A stretch of 64,000 nucleotides of DNA from Sorangium cellulosum So ce56 (GTDB lineage Bacteria; Myxococcota_A; Polyangia; Polyangiales; Polyangiaceae), in the NCBI RefSeq assembly GCF_000067165.1, contig NC_010162.1, positions 11,086,501-11,150,500 of the forward strand. Direction: 5' to 3'. A model generated the notes under the pieces. That model searched no databases and had not been told where the DNA came from. It saw nothing but the letters and a program-made list of their open reading frames with translations. This document shows positions 16,339 to 26,600 of this stretch, one piece after another. The position numbers were made by a program, and so were the translations under genes. Within the stretch, counting starts at the first letter, position 1. Every line of letters begins with the position of its first letter.

Positions 16339-17487
16339 TCAGCGGTAGGAGAAGCGCACTTCGTGATCGCAGATCCGGAAGAGATCACCCTCGACGATGG
16401 CCTTCCGGGCGATGCGCTGGCCGTTGTACTCGACGCCGTTCGTCGAGCCCATGTCGACCATGTAGTACTGGCCGTTCAGGAACTCGACCATGGCGTGCTG
16501 GCGCGACACGTTCGGGTCCTTGATCGTCAGGTCGCTCGACTGCTTGCCGCGCCCGATGATGAACCGATCCTTGTTCACCACGAACCGTTGCCCCGCGTAG
16601 AACGCGGCGAGCGTCGGGCCGACGGGGACCTGATTCGGCATCCCCATGGCCATCGGCGGCGGACCCGGCACGCTGCTGGAGGCCTGCGGCGGAGCGACAT
16701 ACGGCGGCGGCGACAGCGGGGGCGCGAGGGGCGGCGCCACCGGCGGCCCCATGGGCGAGGCGTAACCGGCGGCGTTGCTCAGCGGCGGCGGCGGCGGCCC
16801 CGAGCGGCTCACCGAGGCGCCCGGGAGGCTCTGGCGCCCGCCGGGGTTCGTCACCTGCGACGGGAGCGGCGGCGGCGCGCCGAGGCGCGTCACGCTGGTC
16901 GGCGGAGGCGGCGGGCCGCCGACGCGACCCGGAATGGGCGGCGGCACGGGCAGGCTGGGCCGCTTGCCGCCCGCGTTGCTGCTGCCGGGGGGAGGCGGCG
17001 GCGGCGGCGGCGCGCCCGGACGGACCTGCCCCGGAGGCGGAGGAGGCGGCGTGATCGCCGGGACCGGCGTCGGCCCTGGCCCGACGGGCGCCACGCCGTA
17101 CTGAGGCGACGGCGCGCCATACGCAGGCGCCGAGGCGCCGTAGGGCATCCCGGCTGCCGGCTGCTGCTGCAAGCCTCCCAGGGGCGGCGCCGAGCCGGAC
17201 GTCGCCAGCCCGGGCGGCTGGGGCGTCGCGAGGGGAGGTGGCGCGCTGGCCTGATGAGCGTGCGGGACCGCCATGTGCCCGGAGGGGGGCACCGCGTCGC
17301 CCCTGGCGGGCGGCGGGAACGGCGTGCGCGGGCTGTAGCTTCGCTGCCGCGCGTACTGCTTCATCGACTCGTTGATGAGGTAGTCGATGGAGCACTCGAG
17401 CTCGCGCGCCATCTGCTCGAACGTCTCCCAAAGGACATCGCGACACTGGAACGTCCGTGCGCTTTTCTTGTTCGGATCCGCGCTCAT
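16339..17487 (-). CDS. FHA-domain protein with N-terminal helical domain and Pro-rich linker
   Basis: A 382-residue cytoplasmic protein. The start MSADPNKK is chosen because the frame above it lacks coding character and GGTAGAG precedes it. Residues 10-50 (FQCRDVLWETFEQMARELECSIDYLINESMKQYA) look like a ribbon-helix-helix or similar helical module. Residues about 55-285 are a Pro/Gly/Ala linker. The last 85 residues form a forkhead-associated domain with the phosphothreonine-binding positions GRGKQSSDL, VSRQHA and STNGVEYNG. It probably reads out Ser/Thr kinase signalling, for which this window also carries a kinase gene. Confidence 0.9.
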   Translation of the reverse strand: MSADPNKKSARTFQCRDVLWETFEQMARELECSIDYLINESMKQYARQRSYSPRTPFPPPARGDAVPPSGHMAVPHAHQASAPPPLATPQPPGLATSGSAPPLGGLQQQPAAGMPYGASAPAYGAPSPQYGVAPVGPGPTPVPAITPPPPPPGQVRPGAPPPPPPPPGSSNAGGKRPSLPVPPPIPGRVGGPPPPPTSVTRLGAPPPLPSQVTNPGGRQSLPGASVSRSGPPPPPLSNAAGYASPMGPPVAPPLAPPLSPPPYVAPPQASSSVPGPPPMAMGMPNQVPVGPTLAAFYAGQRFVVNKDRFIIGRGKQSSDLTIKDPNVSRQHAMVEFLNGQYYMVDMGSTNGVEYNGQRIARKAIVEGDLFRICDHEVRFSYR

Positions 17488-17605
17488 CTCTACCCAACGA
17501 TAATGGAGGATGAATTGCGCTGGGAAGCCTCCTCCCGGCCTCTTCCCTGCAAGCAACTGACGGCTCTGGGCCGCGCGTGACGCGCGCGGCGGACGAAGAA
17601 GCGCG

Positions 17606-19219
17606 TCACTTCTTCTCGCCCTTCTCGAGCTCCGGCTTCCTGTCCTGCATGGCCGGCTCGATGCAGTACTGAACGAACTCGCCGACGGTCTTCACGTCCC
17701 TGAGCTCGCGCTCGGTCGATCCCTCTTTCTGCACCTCGCACGCCCACTTGCAGTCCGGGTCGGCCTCGCAGACCGGCACGCGCGTGGTGTCGCCCTCGAG
17801 CGGCTTGACCGCCGGGAGATCGGCCGCCGTGCCGAACGTGAAGTAGTAGGCGATCGCGCTCGTCCGCGCCGCCGCCGGACCCGCGGTGAAGTGCTTCTTC
17901 AGCGCCTCGACGGGCGAGCCCTCCTTCAGGTCGCCGAGCGCGGCGCCGTACGTGAGCGCCTCCGGCATGGCGAACCCCTTGCTGTCCTTGCCGTCGGGGA
18001 GCCTGCTCATGAACTCGTCGACGTGCTTCGCCGTCGACATCTTCAGGATGGTCGCGGCGGCGGCGCGGCGGATCTTCCACTTGTCGGTCTTGAAGAGGCC
18101 GTAGAGCTTCTCGACGACGAGCTCGCGCGGCATCTCGCCGACGCGGCGGAAGGCCTGGTCGAGCACCGCGTCGGGCGCGTCCGCGGTCGCGATCTCGAGG
18201 ATGCGCTGGATGTCGCTCGGGTTGTTGCGATCGAGCCGGCCTTCGAGCGCGGCGAGGGCGGCCTGGCGGCGCTTCTCCGGCTGCTCCTTGTTCGCCGCGA
18301 AACCGAGGAGGAAGTCCACCGACGGCCGGCCGCCGAGCTTCTTCATCGACCCGAAGACCCGGAACAGCTCCTCCTCCTGGTACTGCGCGAGCTGCGCCTC
18401 GAACTGCTTCTCGGTCGGCGCGAGCTTGGACGCGGCGTTCGCCGCCTGGAGCTCGGGCTTCTTGACGGCGGTCCACTCGCCGGAGGTGACGAACTTGGCG
18501 ATGGCGACCAGGTTCGCCGAGGCGGCCTCCTTCGTCGGCGGGTCGCCGTACTCGGCCACGAGCGACGCCAGCTGGTCGAGCCGCTTCGCCTCGCGGGTCA
18601 TCAGCTTCGGCAGGCCGGCCACCGCGGCGGGGCCGATGAAGCGCAGGAGCTGCTCCATCCCGTAGGCCTGGGAGCGGTCCTCGATCCGGTGCTCGAAGTC
18701 CGCCATCGCCCAGTCGATGAGGGCGGCCTTGAGCCCCTCCTTCAGCCCCTCGTCCGCGATGATCACGGTCCGATCCGACGTGAGCATCGCGTACGCCGCG
18801 TCCTTGTAAGGGAACGACGTGTCCTGCGGGAGCGGCTGCCCTGGCTGCGCGACGGGCGGCGGCTTCCTCAGCTCGGCGATGATCGACGGCACGAGCGCCG
18901 CCACGATGGCTTGCCGGGCCTCCGGCGCCATGGTCGCGAGGGTCTCGACCATGATGCCGATGCCCACGCGCCGGCCCTGCCGCGGCTTCATGCGGATGAG
19001 CGAGGTGGCCGCCTCGACGCGGAGCGAGCTGTCGTACTTATCGTGAAACAGCACCGCCCTGAGCTTGTCCGGGCCGTGCGCCGTGGTCTCCCACCGGTGG
19101 ATGTCGTTCTCGTTGACGCGGCACCCGCTCGTCGCGAGCCCTGCGCCCGCGGTCGCGAGGCACAGCAAAAGAAGGCCCGCAGCGCCGACGCGCCGCCCTG
19201 CTCGTTCGACAGTTTCCAT
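17606..19219 (-). CDS. HEAT-repeat lipoprotein
   Basis: A 537-residue predicted lipoprotein. The ATG at 19219 gives a signal peptide (AAGLLLLCLATAGAGLA) and the lipobox TSGC with Cys33; the longer frame adds 29 residues before this signal. The mature part is a run of helix pairs typical of HEAT-like repeats (LRAVLFHDKYDSSLRVEAATSLIRM, RRQAALAALEGRLDR, IRRAAAATILKMS), probably a solenoid scaffold in the periplasm. There are two cysteine pairs near the C-terminus. The tail is acidic and Lys-rich. It stands alone, divergent from ftsK. Confidence 0.82.
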   Translation of the reverse strand: METVERAGRRVGAAGLLLLCLATAGAGLATSGCRVNENDIHRWETTAHGPDKLRAVLFHDKYDSSLRVEAATSLIRMKPRQGRRVGIGIMVETLATMAPEARQAIVAALVPSIIAELRKPPPVAQPGQPLPQDTSFPYKDAAYAMLTSDRTVIIADEGLKEGLKAALIDWAMADFEHRIEDRSQAYGMEQLLRFIGPAAVAGLPKLMTREAKRLDQLASLVAEYGDPPTKEAASANLVAIAKFVTSGEWTAVKKPELQAANAASKLAPTEKQFEAQLAQYQEEELFRVFGSMKKLGGRPSVDFLLGFAANKEQPEKRRQAALAALEGRLDRNNPSDIQRILEIATADAPDAVLDQAFRRVGEMPRELVVEKLYGLFKTDKWKIRRAAAATILKMSTAKHVDEFMSRLPDGKDSKGFAMPEALTYGAALGDLKEGSPVEALKKHFTAGPAAARTSAIAYYFTFGTAADLPAVKPLEGDTTRVPVCEADPDCKWACEVQKEGSTERELRDVKTVGEFVQYCIEPAMQDRKPELEKGEKK

Positions 19220-19579
19220 GCACGTCCCAGGAGGGTCGGGATGGTACCGCCCGCAGCGCTCTGTTTGAAAGAATTTCAAGGCCGGGATAGAGAGGATCCT
19301 TTCCAAAGTCTGCGCGAAATCTGGCCAGAACTCCAGCGCGCCGGCGGCCGGCGATCCTCTCCCTCCCGGCTCCCTCCCCCTGGCCTACGCTGCCCGGAAG
19401 CGGCGGCGTTTCGCCCTTCCCGGCGAGCTCGGGCGCACGCGCATGGCAGCGCTCGCGCCGCCTCGCCCCTTCCTTGTCCGTCCCGCCTCTTCCGGTCTCT
19501 TCCACATCTTGCAGCCCTCCCATACTTCTTGCCCCCGGAGCGAAGTGCGCATATGTGAGCAAAGTAGGTACAGGTAGGT
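19220..19579. other. Divergent intergenic region between the HEAT lipoprotein gene and ftsK
   Basis: This 360-base stretch must carry both promoters. I see AGGTAGGT just before the ftsK ATG as its ribosome site. I cannot name the promoter elements with confidence, and the open frames here are shadows. Confidence 0.4.
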
Positions 19580-22500
19580 ATGCACGTCCCCTTGTTCGCT
19601 CCTCGCCGTGCCCAGCCCGCCGCCGGCCTTGGCGAGCCCTTGCGGTCCGGGGCGCGCGGCGCCGCGCGGACCAGCCCAGCAGGGATCGCGGGTCCTGCTG
19701 CGCCGCCGGGCCATGGCTATACCCGGGATGCGGCGGCGCTGGTTCTGCTGGTCTCCGCCCTGTACAGCGCGCTGGCGCTCGCGTCCTTTCGCGGGGATCC
19801 GCTGCGTCCGGAGGTCTCCGGCGACGACTGGGTAGGCCCCGTGGGGGCTGCGCTCGCGGGGACGTCGATCGAGGCGATCGGCGTCATCGCGTGGTTCGTC
19901 CCGCTCGAGCTCGCGCTGCTCGCGATGCCGCTCCTGGGGGCGAAGCGCTCGATCGCCAGCCTGTTCCGGCTGAGCGGCGACGTCGTGGTGGTCATCGTGC
20001 TCGCGGCGCTCGCGCACGTCGCGTTCCCGAGCGCGGTCGCGTTCGGCGCGATGCCGCTCGGCGGGGCCGTGGGCGAGCTGTTCGGGGAGGTGCTGCGCGC
20101 GCTCTTCTCGAACATCGGGTCGTACATCATCGGGCTCACCATCGTCGCGCTCATCCTGATGGGCCGCGCGACGTTCTCGTTCATCGAGCTCGCGCACAGG
20201 GTCGAGCAGCTCGCGATCGCCATCGCCGTGCGCGTCGCCGGCTGGGCGCGCGCGCTCTTCGGGGCGTGGGCCGCGGCGCGCGACCTGGAGCGGCAGACCG
20301 AGGCCAAGACGCAGAACGCGCCGCCGATCATCGCGCGCAACTCGAGTCCGGACGCGATCATCGCCGCGCTGGCCGACGACACCGACGAGCGGCCCTCCGA
20401 TCCCGCCGCCAGGGCGACGCCCGTCGAGCCGGCCCCCGTCGAGGCGCCGGCGCTCGATCTCTGGAAGAGCGCGCCGTTCGACGCGTCCCCCGAGGAGCCG
20501 GCCGCCCCGGCCAAGCCCCGGCGCGGGCGGAAGGCGCAGGCCAAGGAGCCGCGCGAAGCGGCGCAGCAGGGCGCAGAGCCGCACGACGCCGAGCCGCGCG
20601 AGGTGGAGATCCACGGAGGTGAGGCGCACGAGGTGGTGACCCACGGCGCCGAGCCGCACGAGCTGGTGATCCACGGCGGTGAGACGCACGAGGTGGTGAC
20701 CCGCGGCGCCGAGCCCAGCGAGGCAGCGCAGCGGGACGACGAGCCGCGCGAGGCCGTGTCGCACGGCGCCGAGCCGCGCGGCCGGGCGCAGCGCGCTGCC
20801 GAGCCGCGCGAAGGAACGCAGCGCCGAGCAGCACGGCGTCGCGCCGCGTCTCCCGCGGCGCCGCGCGGCGCCGCCGCCCAGGAGGACAGCGAAGAGCCGC
20901 CGTTCGGAGGCGAGGCGCACATCGACGAGGAGCAGGGCGACCTCGACGAGGAGCGGGGCGACCTCGACGAGGACGAGCCGGTGGCGGTCGCGGCGCCCGA
21001 CCCGGGCGACGACGACATGGTGACCGCTCTCGGAGAACCGGACGAGGTCGACGTGCCGACACCGTCGCCCATCCTGCCCGTGCACCAGCGGCGCGAGCCG
21101 CCGGTGCGCGAGCTGCCGGTGCGCGAGCCGCACGCCGCGGTGGCTCATCGCGAGCTGCCGGTGCGCGAGCCGCACGCCGCGGACGCTCATCGCGAGCTGC
21201 CGGTGCGCGAGCCGCACGCCGCGGACGCTCATCGCGAGCCGCCGGTGCGCGAGCCGCACGCCGCGGCGGCTCATCGCGAGCTGCCCGCGCGCGCGCCGGA
21301 GCCGCCCGCGCGCGCGCCGGACGCCGCGGTGGCCCACCGCGAGCCCTCGCCCACCATCGGCCCGGAGCGGGCTCGCGGGGTCGCGCCGCGCGACCCGACC
21401 ATCGTCGATACGAGCCGCGAGCTCGTCAGCGAGAAGCCGGCCGTGGTGAAGGTCGTCCCGGCGGCCGGAGCGGGCTTCCGCCTGCCGCTGACGGACATGC
21501 TCGAGGCGGCCGCGGGCGGGCGCCTGCAGCTCGACGCGGATCAGCTGAAGGCGACCGCGCAGCTCCTCGAGAAGACGCTCGCCGACTACGGCGTCAGCGG
21601 GAAGGTCGAGGAGATCCACCCGGGGCCGACCGTCACGACGTTCGAGGTCTCGCCCGCCGCCGGCACCAAGGTGTCGAAGGTCGCAGGCCTCGCGGACGAC
21701 CTCGCGCTCGGCCTCTCGCGCAAGGTCCGCATCGTCGCCCCCATCCCCGGCAAGAACCGGATCGGCTTCGAGATCCCGAACGAGCACCGCCTGCCCGTCA
21801 ACCTGCGCGAGCTCGTCGAGGATCGCCGCTTCGTCGAGATGAAGGCGCCGCTGCCGTGCGTGCTCGGCCGCGACATCATCGGGACGCCGTACTTCGCCGA
21901 CCTCGCGTCGATGCCGCACGTCATCGTCGCGGGCGCGACCGGCGCCGGCAAGAGCGTCGGCCTCAACGTGATGCTGGTGAGCCTGCTCTTCCGCAAGACG
22001 CCGGAGGAGCTCAGGCTGCTGATGATCGATCCCAAGGTCGTCGAGCTCGCGCCCTTCGACCGCATCCCGCACCTGCTCCTGCCGGTCGTGACGGACATGA
22101 AGCAGGCGGCGAACGCGCTCAAGTGGGCCGTCGACGAGATGGAGCGCCGGTACCAGCTGTTCGCGAACGCGGGGACGAAGAACATCACGACCTACAACGC
22201 CTGGGTCGAGCGCGTGCAGCGCGGCGAGGCGCGCCCGCCGAAGCCCCCGGCCAAGGTGAGCGCCGTCGGCGCCGACGGGCTCGAGGTGGAGATCGACGCG
22301 GCGAAGGACGGATCGGACGCGGCGCTGCCGGAGAAGATCCCGTTCATCGTGATCGTGGTCGACGAGTTCGCCGACCTCATGATGCAGCAGGGCAAGGACG
22401 TGGAGGCGAGCGTGGCCCGCCTCGCGCAGAAGGCGCGCGCCGCCGGCATGCACGTGATCCTCGCGACGCAGCGGCCGAGCGTCGACGTGATCACCGGCAT

Positions 22501-22981
22501 GATCAAGGCGAACTTCCCGACGCGCATCGCCTTCCGTGTCGCGCAGAAGGTGGATAGCCGGACGATCCTCGACGAGCAGGGCGCCGAGCACCTGCTCGGC
22601 CGCGGCGACATGCTGATCAAGATGAACGGCTCGAACGATACGCGCCGCGTCCAGTGCCCGTTCTGCTCGGAGGAGGAGGTCCAGAGGATCACCGACTTCC
22701 TCCGGCTCCAGGGCGAGCCCGTCTACGACGAGGCGATCCTCCGGCCCCGAGACGAGGAGGGCGAGGAGCCCGACACGTCGGACGCGGAGGCCGATCCGAT
22801 GTACGACGCCGCGGTTCGCATCGTGGCCGACACCCGGCGCTGCTCGACCTCGTGGCTGCAGCGCAAGCTCGGCGTCGGCTACAACCGCGCGGCCAAGCTG
22901 GTCGAGGCGATGGAGAAGCGCGGGCTCGTCGGGCCCGCGAACGGCGCCAAGGATCGCGAGGTGCTGATCGCGCCGATTTGA
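19580..22981 (+). CDS. ftsK: DNA translocase FtsK/SpoIIIE
   Basis: A septal motor that pumps chromosome ends into daughter cells. The 1133 residues follow the family plan: four membrane segments (about 45-205), a long Glu/His/Arg/Pro-rich linker (about 250-610), then alpha and beta motor domains with Walker A GATGAGKS (Lys791), Walker B IVIVVDEFADLM (Asp928) and the FtsK motif ATQRPSVDVITG. The C-terminal 60 residues (STSWLQRKLGVGYNRAAKLVEAMEKRGLV) are the gamma winged helix that reads KOPS-type orientation sites. The linker contains tandem repeats. AGGTAGGT precedes the ATG. Confidence 0.96.
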   Translation: MHVPLFAPRRAQPAAGLGEPLRSGARGAARTSPAGIAGPAAPPGHGYTRDAAALVLLVSALYSALALASFRGDPLRPEVSGDDWVGPVGAALAGTSIEAIGVIAWFVPLELALLAMPLLGAKRSIASLFRLSGDVVVVIVLAALAHVAFPSAVAFGAMPLGGAVGELFGEVLRALFSNIGSYIIGLTIVALILMGRATFSFIELAHRVEQLAIAIAVRVAGWARALFGAWAAARDLERQTEAKTQNAPPIIARNSSPDAIIAALADDTDERPSDPAARATPVEPAPVEAPALDLWKSAPFDASPEEPAAPAKPRRGRKAQAKEPREAAQQGAEPHDAEPREVEIHGGEAHEVVTHGAEPHELVIHGGETHEVVTRGAEPSEAAQRDDEPREAVSHGAEPRGRAQRAAEPREGTQRRAARRRAASPAAPRGAAAQEDSEEPPFGGEAHIDEEQGDLDEERGDLDEDEPVAVAAPDPGDDDMVTALGEPDEVDVPTPSPILPVHQRREPPVRELPVREPHAAVAHRELPVREPHAADAHRELPVREPHAADAHREPPVREPHAAAAHRELPARAPEPPARAPDAAVAHREPSPTIGPERARGVAPRDPTIVDTSRELVSEKPAVVKVVPAAGAGFRLPLTDMLEAAAGGRLQLDADQLKATAQLLEKTLADYGVSGKVEEIHPGPTVTTFEVSPAAGTKVSKVAGLADDLALGLSRKVRIVAPIPGKNRIGFEIPNEHRLPVNLRELVEDRRFVEMKAPLPCVLGRDIIGTPYFADLASMPHVIVAGATGAGKSVGLNVMLVSLLFRKTPEELRLLMIDPKVVELAPFDRIPHLLLPVVTDMKQAANALKWAVDEMERRYQLFANAGTKNITTYNAWVERVQRGEARPPKPPAKVSAVGADGLEVEIDAAKDGSDAALPEKIPFIVIVVDEFADLMMQQGKDVEASVARLAQKARAAGMHVILATQRPSVDVITGMIKANFPTRIAFRVAQKVDSRTILDEQGAEHLLGRGDMLIKMNGSNDTRRVQCPFCSEEEVQRITDFLRLQGEPVYDEAILRPRDEEGEEPDTSDAEADPMYDAAVRIVADTRRCSTSWLQRKLGVGYNRAAKLVEAMEKRGLVGPANGAKDREVLIAPI
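21108..21275 (+). repeat. Four tandem 42-bp units in the ftsK linker
   Basis: Four 42-bp units (21108-21149, 21150-21191, 21192-21233, 21234-21275) code for RELPVREPHAAxAH. Units 2 and 3 are identical and the others differ by a few bases, which suggests recent unequal duplication. The period keeps the reading frame. Confidence 0.9.
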
Positions 22982-23147
22982 CCCTATGTGATTTATCTTG
23001 ACGCCACTGCACAGAGGGTGTTGGCACGCCGCCGACCCAGGCAAGCGGGACAGACGGGATGTCGAGGAGCACACAGCGTCGAGGTGCCCGCCGACGGGGC
23101 TGCGCGCCGGCATGGCGGTTCTTTTGACTTTCCCGTTCGAATGCTTC
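22982..23147. other. Intergenic region after ftsK
   Basis: The 678 bases between ftsK and the next clear gene hold only the doubtful small ORF described below. This first part shows no recognisable feature. ATTTATCTTGAC at about 22990 is locally AT-rich and could be promoter material. Confidence 0.3.
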
Positions 23148-23390
23148 ATGGAGCAACCCAGGATGGCGCCCGAGGAAACGCGCACGCGTCTGATCGCCCA
23201 GATCGCGAGCCTCCTGAACGACGGGACGATGCCCGCAGACGCCCGCGCAGCGGGGCTGACGCTCATCGGATGGCTCGCGAGACGCATGCCCGGAGAGGCC
23301 GCATCGCGGGATGGTGTCGAGGAGATGTGCCGTCGCGCGGCGGTCCTGGGCTGCCGGCCGCGGCGCATCGGTGGACGGCGCTCCACCTGA
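23148..23390 (+). CDS. Possible small helical protein, unknown function
   Basis: An 80-residue frame starting MEQPRMAPEETRTRLIAQIASLLNDG. The first 60 residues have a sensible amphipathic helical pattern (GLTLIGWLARRMPG), whereas the last 20 are Arg/Gly-rich and less convincing. ATG 23148 lacks a good ribosome site; ATG 23163 has GGAG upstream. The frame is open for 50 codons upstream but those look non-coding. It may be a small gene, a remnant, or chance. Confidence 0.35.
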   Translation: MEQPRMAPEETRTRLIAQIASLLNDGTMPADARAAGLTLIGWLARRMPGEAASRDGVEEMCRRAAVLGCRPRRIGGRRST

Positions 23391-23659
23391 CCCGGCGGCA
23401 TTGCACAGGCCGCGGACGCACCCGCTTGTGTGCCAGCACCGGGTTCTGACCGGCACCTGATGGGCAACGACGGCGAGGCGAGCGCTAAAAGCGACATCCG
23501 TACCGTAATTTGTACGTGCCGTAGCGAGCGCGGCTAAGCTCCTGGGTGGCGCGGCTTTCCGCGCCGCGGGGCTCGCGCGACGCCCGACCCGGGACGTCGG
23601 CTCGCTCGGTACCATGGGGTAAACGGCCGCAGTGGGGCCTGTGATAGGTGGTGTTGCTC

Positions 23660-26600
23660 ATGGCGAACCGCGTGGTCGCCCTCCCCGAACCTCACCCGAA
23701 TGACGATGAAGATGTCGTGTGGGGGATCTCCACGGCAAGCGCGCTGTGGGCGCGCGGCGAGCGGCGCGACGCCATCGTGTGGCTGCGACGCGCGGCCGAC
23801 GCCGCCGGGGCGGCCGGGCAGCCGTTCCGCGCCTCGGAGCTCGGGCTGTGCGTGACGGCGCTCGAGGAGGTCATGGCCTCGGAGGTCGGGCAGCCGAGCG
23901 ATCCCGATCTCCTGGAGACCATCGACAGCGAAGGTGACGCGCCGCCCCCGTCCTCTGACGAGGCGCCGCCGTCGGACGAGCAGACCTGGCGCCGCCGCAT
24001 GTCGCTCACCCAGGAGCTGCGCGCCTCGATGCCCTCGATCGAGATCGACATGTTCGAACCGCTCTCGCAGCCGGAGCTGGCGGCCGAAGCAGAGCGACTG
24101 GCGGGATCGTCCCCGCCGTCGCCGCCGCTCAGCCCGGGTGCAGAGGGCGGGCAGGGCGCCGGAGCACGACCGATCGCGCCGTTCTCCCCCGCGCCGCCCG
24201 GCCATGCGCAAGGCAGCATGTCGCCCACCGCGCCGCCGATGGCGCAGCGGCCGACGCAGCAGCCTCCCGGCGGTGCCTTGCGGCAGGCTGCGCCTCCCGT
24301 TCAGCCGCCGCCGCCGTTCGCGCCGGCGGCCCCGCCTGGCGTGTCGCGCTCGCAGCCGCCGCCCTTCGCGCCGGCGGCCCCGCCTGGCGTGTCGCGCTCG
24401 CAGCCGCCGCCCATGTCGCGCTCGCAGCCGCCGCCCTTCGCGCCGGCGGCTCCGCCCGTGTCGCGCTCGCAGCCGCCGCCCGCCGCGTCCCCGCAGCGGC
24501 TCGACCCACCGCACGCGCAACCGCCGGCGCCGTCGGCCGCGCCCTCCGCACCGCCGACGGCTGGGCCCAACGTCCAGGCCGGCGCGATGTACCGGAGTCA
24601 GCCACCGCCCGCGGCTCCGCTGCCCGCCCCCACGGCGAACGCCATTCCGCCGCTGCCTCCCGCGCCGGGGGTTCCGTCGTTCCGGCAGCAGCTCACCACG
24701 GACCCGCTCCTGGTGACAGCGCAGGCGAAGACACCGAGCGCGCGGCCGCCCGCCCCGATACCGCCGCCGGCCGTACCCGCGGGGAGCGTCGCGGCGGCCG
24801 TCATCGATCCCCCCTCGCCCTGCCTCCGTGCCCACGCCGCAGGAGCTGCAGTCTGCCCTACCGCCATCGCCGGAGCGCGGCCGGTCCGACCCCGCGATGA
24901 GCCCCCTGCAGCCCCCGCGCCCCGCCGGGACACGCTCCACGAGCGAGCCGCCGCCCGCGGCACCGCGACCTCCGTCGGCGCTTCCGGCGGTACCTGTACC
25001 CGCTCCACCGCTGCCGAGCCTCATCGCGGAGCCGCAGCCGCCGGCGACGGGAGGCGCCGCGCCCGCGTCGCGCCCGCCGTCGTTCAGACCTCCGCCAGCG
25101 CCGCATCCGGCGTCCCTCGGACTTCCGCCCGCGTCGCGCCCGCCGTCGTTCAGACCTCCGCCAGCGCCGCATCCGGCGCCCCTCGGACTTCCGCCAGCGC
25201 CGCACCCGCCGTCGTTCGGACCTCCGCCAGCGCCGCACCCGCCGTCCTTCGGGCCTCCACCAGCGCCGCCTCCGCCCACGTTCGGGTCTCCACCCGCGTC
25301 GCACCCGCCGCCGCCTTTTGCGCCCCCGCGCCCGCAGGCTGCGCCAGTACCGCATCCGCCGTCTTTTCAACCTCCGCGCCCGCAACCTCCGCCTCCGCCC
25401 GCCGTGCCGACACCCGCTGCGCCGTCAGCTGGCGTGCTTGCACCTCCGCAGGTGCTCCCGCCGCCGGTGTCGCCGCCGTCTTTCGCGCCGCCGCAGCCGC
25501 CGAGCACGCCGCCACACCCGCAGGCTCTGCCTCCCCCGACGCCGCCGCCGCCCACGCTGACCTCCGCGACACCGCCGCCCGGCGCGCTTCCGCCGCCCGC
25601 GGCGCCGCCGCTGGCCTCGTCGATGCCGATCGCGCCGCCTGCTGCGCCTCCCGATGCGCCCTCTGGGGCCGCCGCGCCACCGCCGTCACCTGCCGCGCCG
25701 CCGCTCGCCGCGCCACCGCCGTCACCTGCCGCGCCGCCGCTCGCCGCGCCGCCGCCATCGCCTGCTGCGCCAGCGCTCTCCGTCTCGGCGTCCGCCACGC
25801 CGTCACCCGCCGGCCCGCCGCCCGCCGCGCCATCGCCGGCGTCCGTGCCGCCGCCCGCGCAGCCCGCCGCGCCGTCGTTGCCGGTATCCACCGCACCTCT
25901 GGCCGCAGCGGCTTCGCTCCAGACATCGGCGTCGCACCAGGCCCCGAGCCCTCCTGCCCCCGCCGACGAGCAGGCGCCCGGCGACGACATCGGCGAGATC
26001 GTCGTCGAGGCTGAGGCCCCTACGCCCACCCCGGCCCGCACAGGCGCGGCCGCGCCCGCACAGGGAGCGATCAGCTCCAAACGCAGGCCGCGCGAGCCCA
26101 TCCTCGACCCCTGGTCCGAGGACGCGGAGCCAGCCGCGCCGCCGCGGCCTCCCCAGGAGATCATCACGTCGAACGGCGACACGTACCTCGTGGCCCGCAG
26201 GCATCCCTCGACGCCACAGCCGGGCGACGAAGAGGAAGACGAGGTCGTCACCTCGGCAGCGCCGCTCGATCTGACGCTCAAGCGGAAGCCGATCTCCGCG
26301 CGACCTCCCGCGCCCCCGGCGCCTGCGGCGGCGCGCACCCGCCCGGCGACGCCCACCGGGAACGAACCCCCAGGACACCTCGGGGCCTCGGCCGACAGCG
26401 TTCCCGCGAAGGGCGCCGCGAATTCCGCGAGCGACAGCGCGAAGATCGACCCCCCTGCGAGCGCAGACGCGTCGCCCGCGGAGTCGACGATCGAGGGGAC
26501 GATCGTCATCGAGCTCTCCGACAGCGACCTCGAAGCGCCGATGTCGAGCCGGCTCGCCGCCCCTCCGCCTTCGCCGCAGGCAGCGGAGCAGGACGACGAC

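Noticed and set aside
19385..23497. A 1370-codon open frame on the minus strand
   Set aside because: It lies opposite ftsK, whose Walker motifs and gamma domain prove the plus strand is coding.
24816..26014. The continued upstream frame after the C6 tract as real protein
   Set aside because: It turns into Thr/Ser/Ala/Arg/Cys-rich sequence, whereas the +1 frame keeps the Pro-rich composition and ends in recognisable folds.
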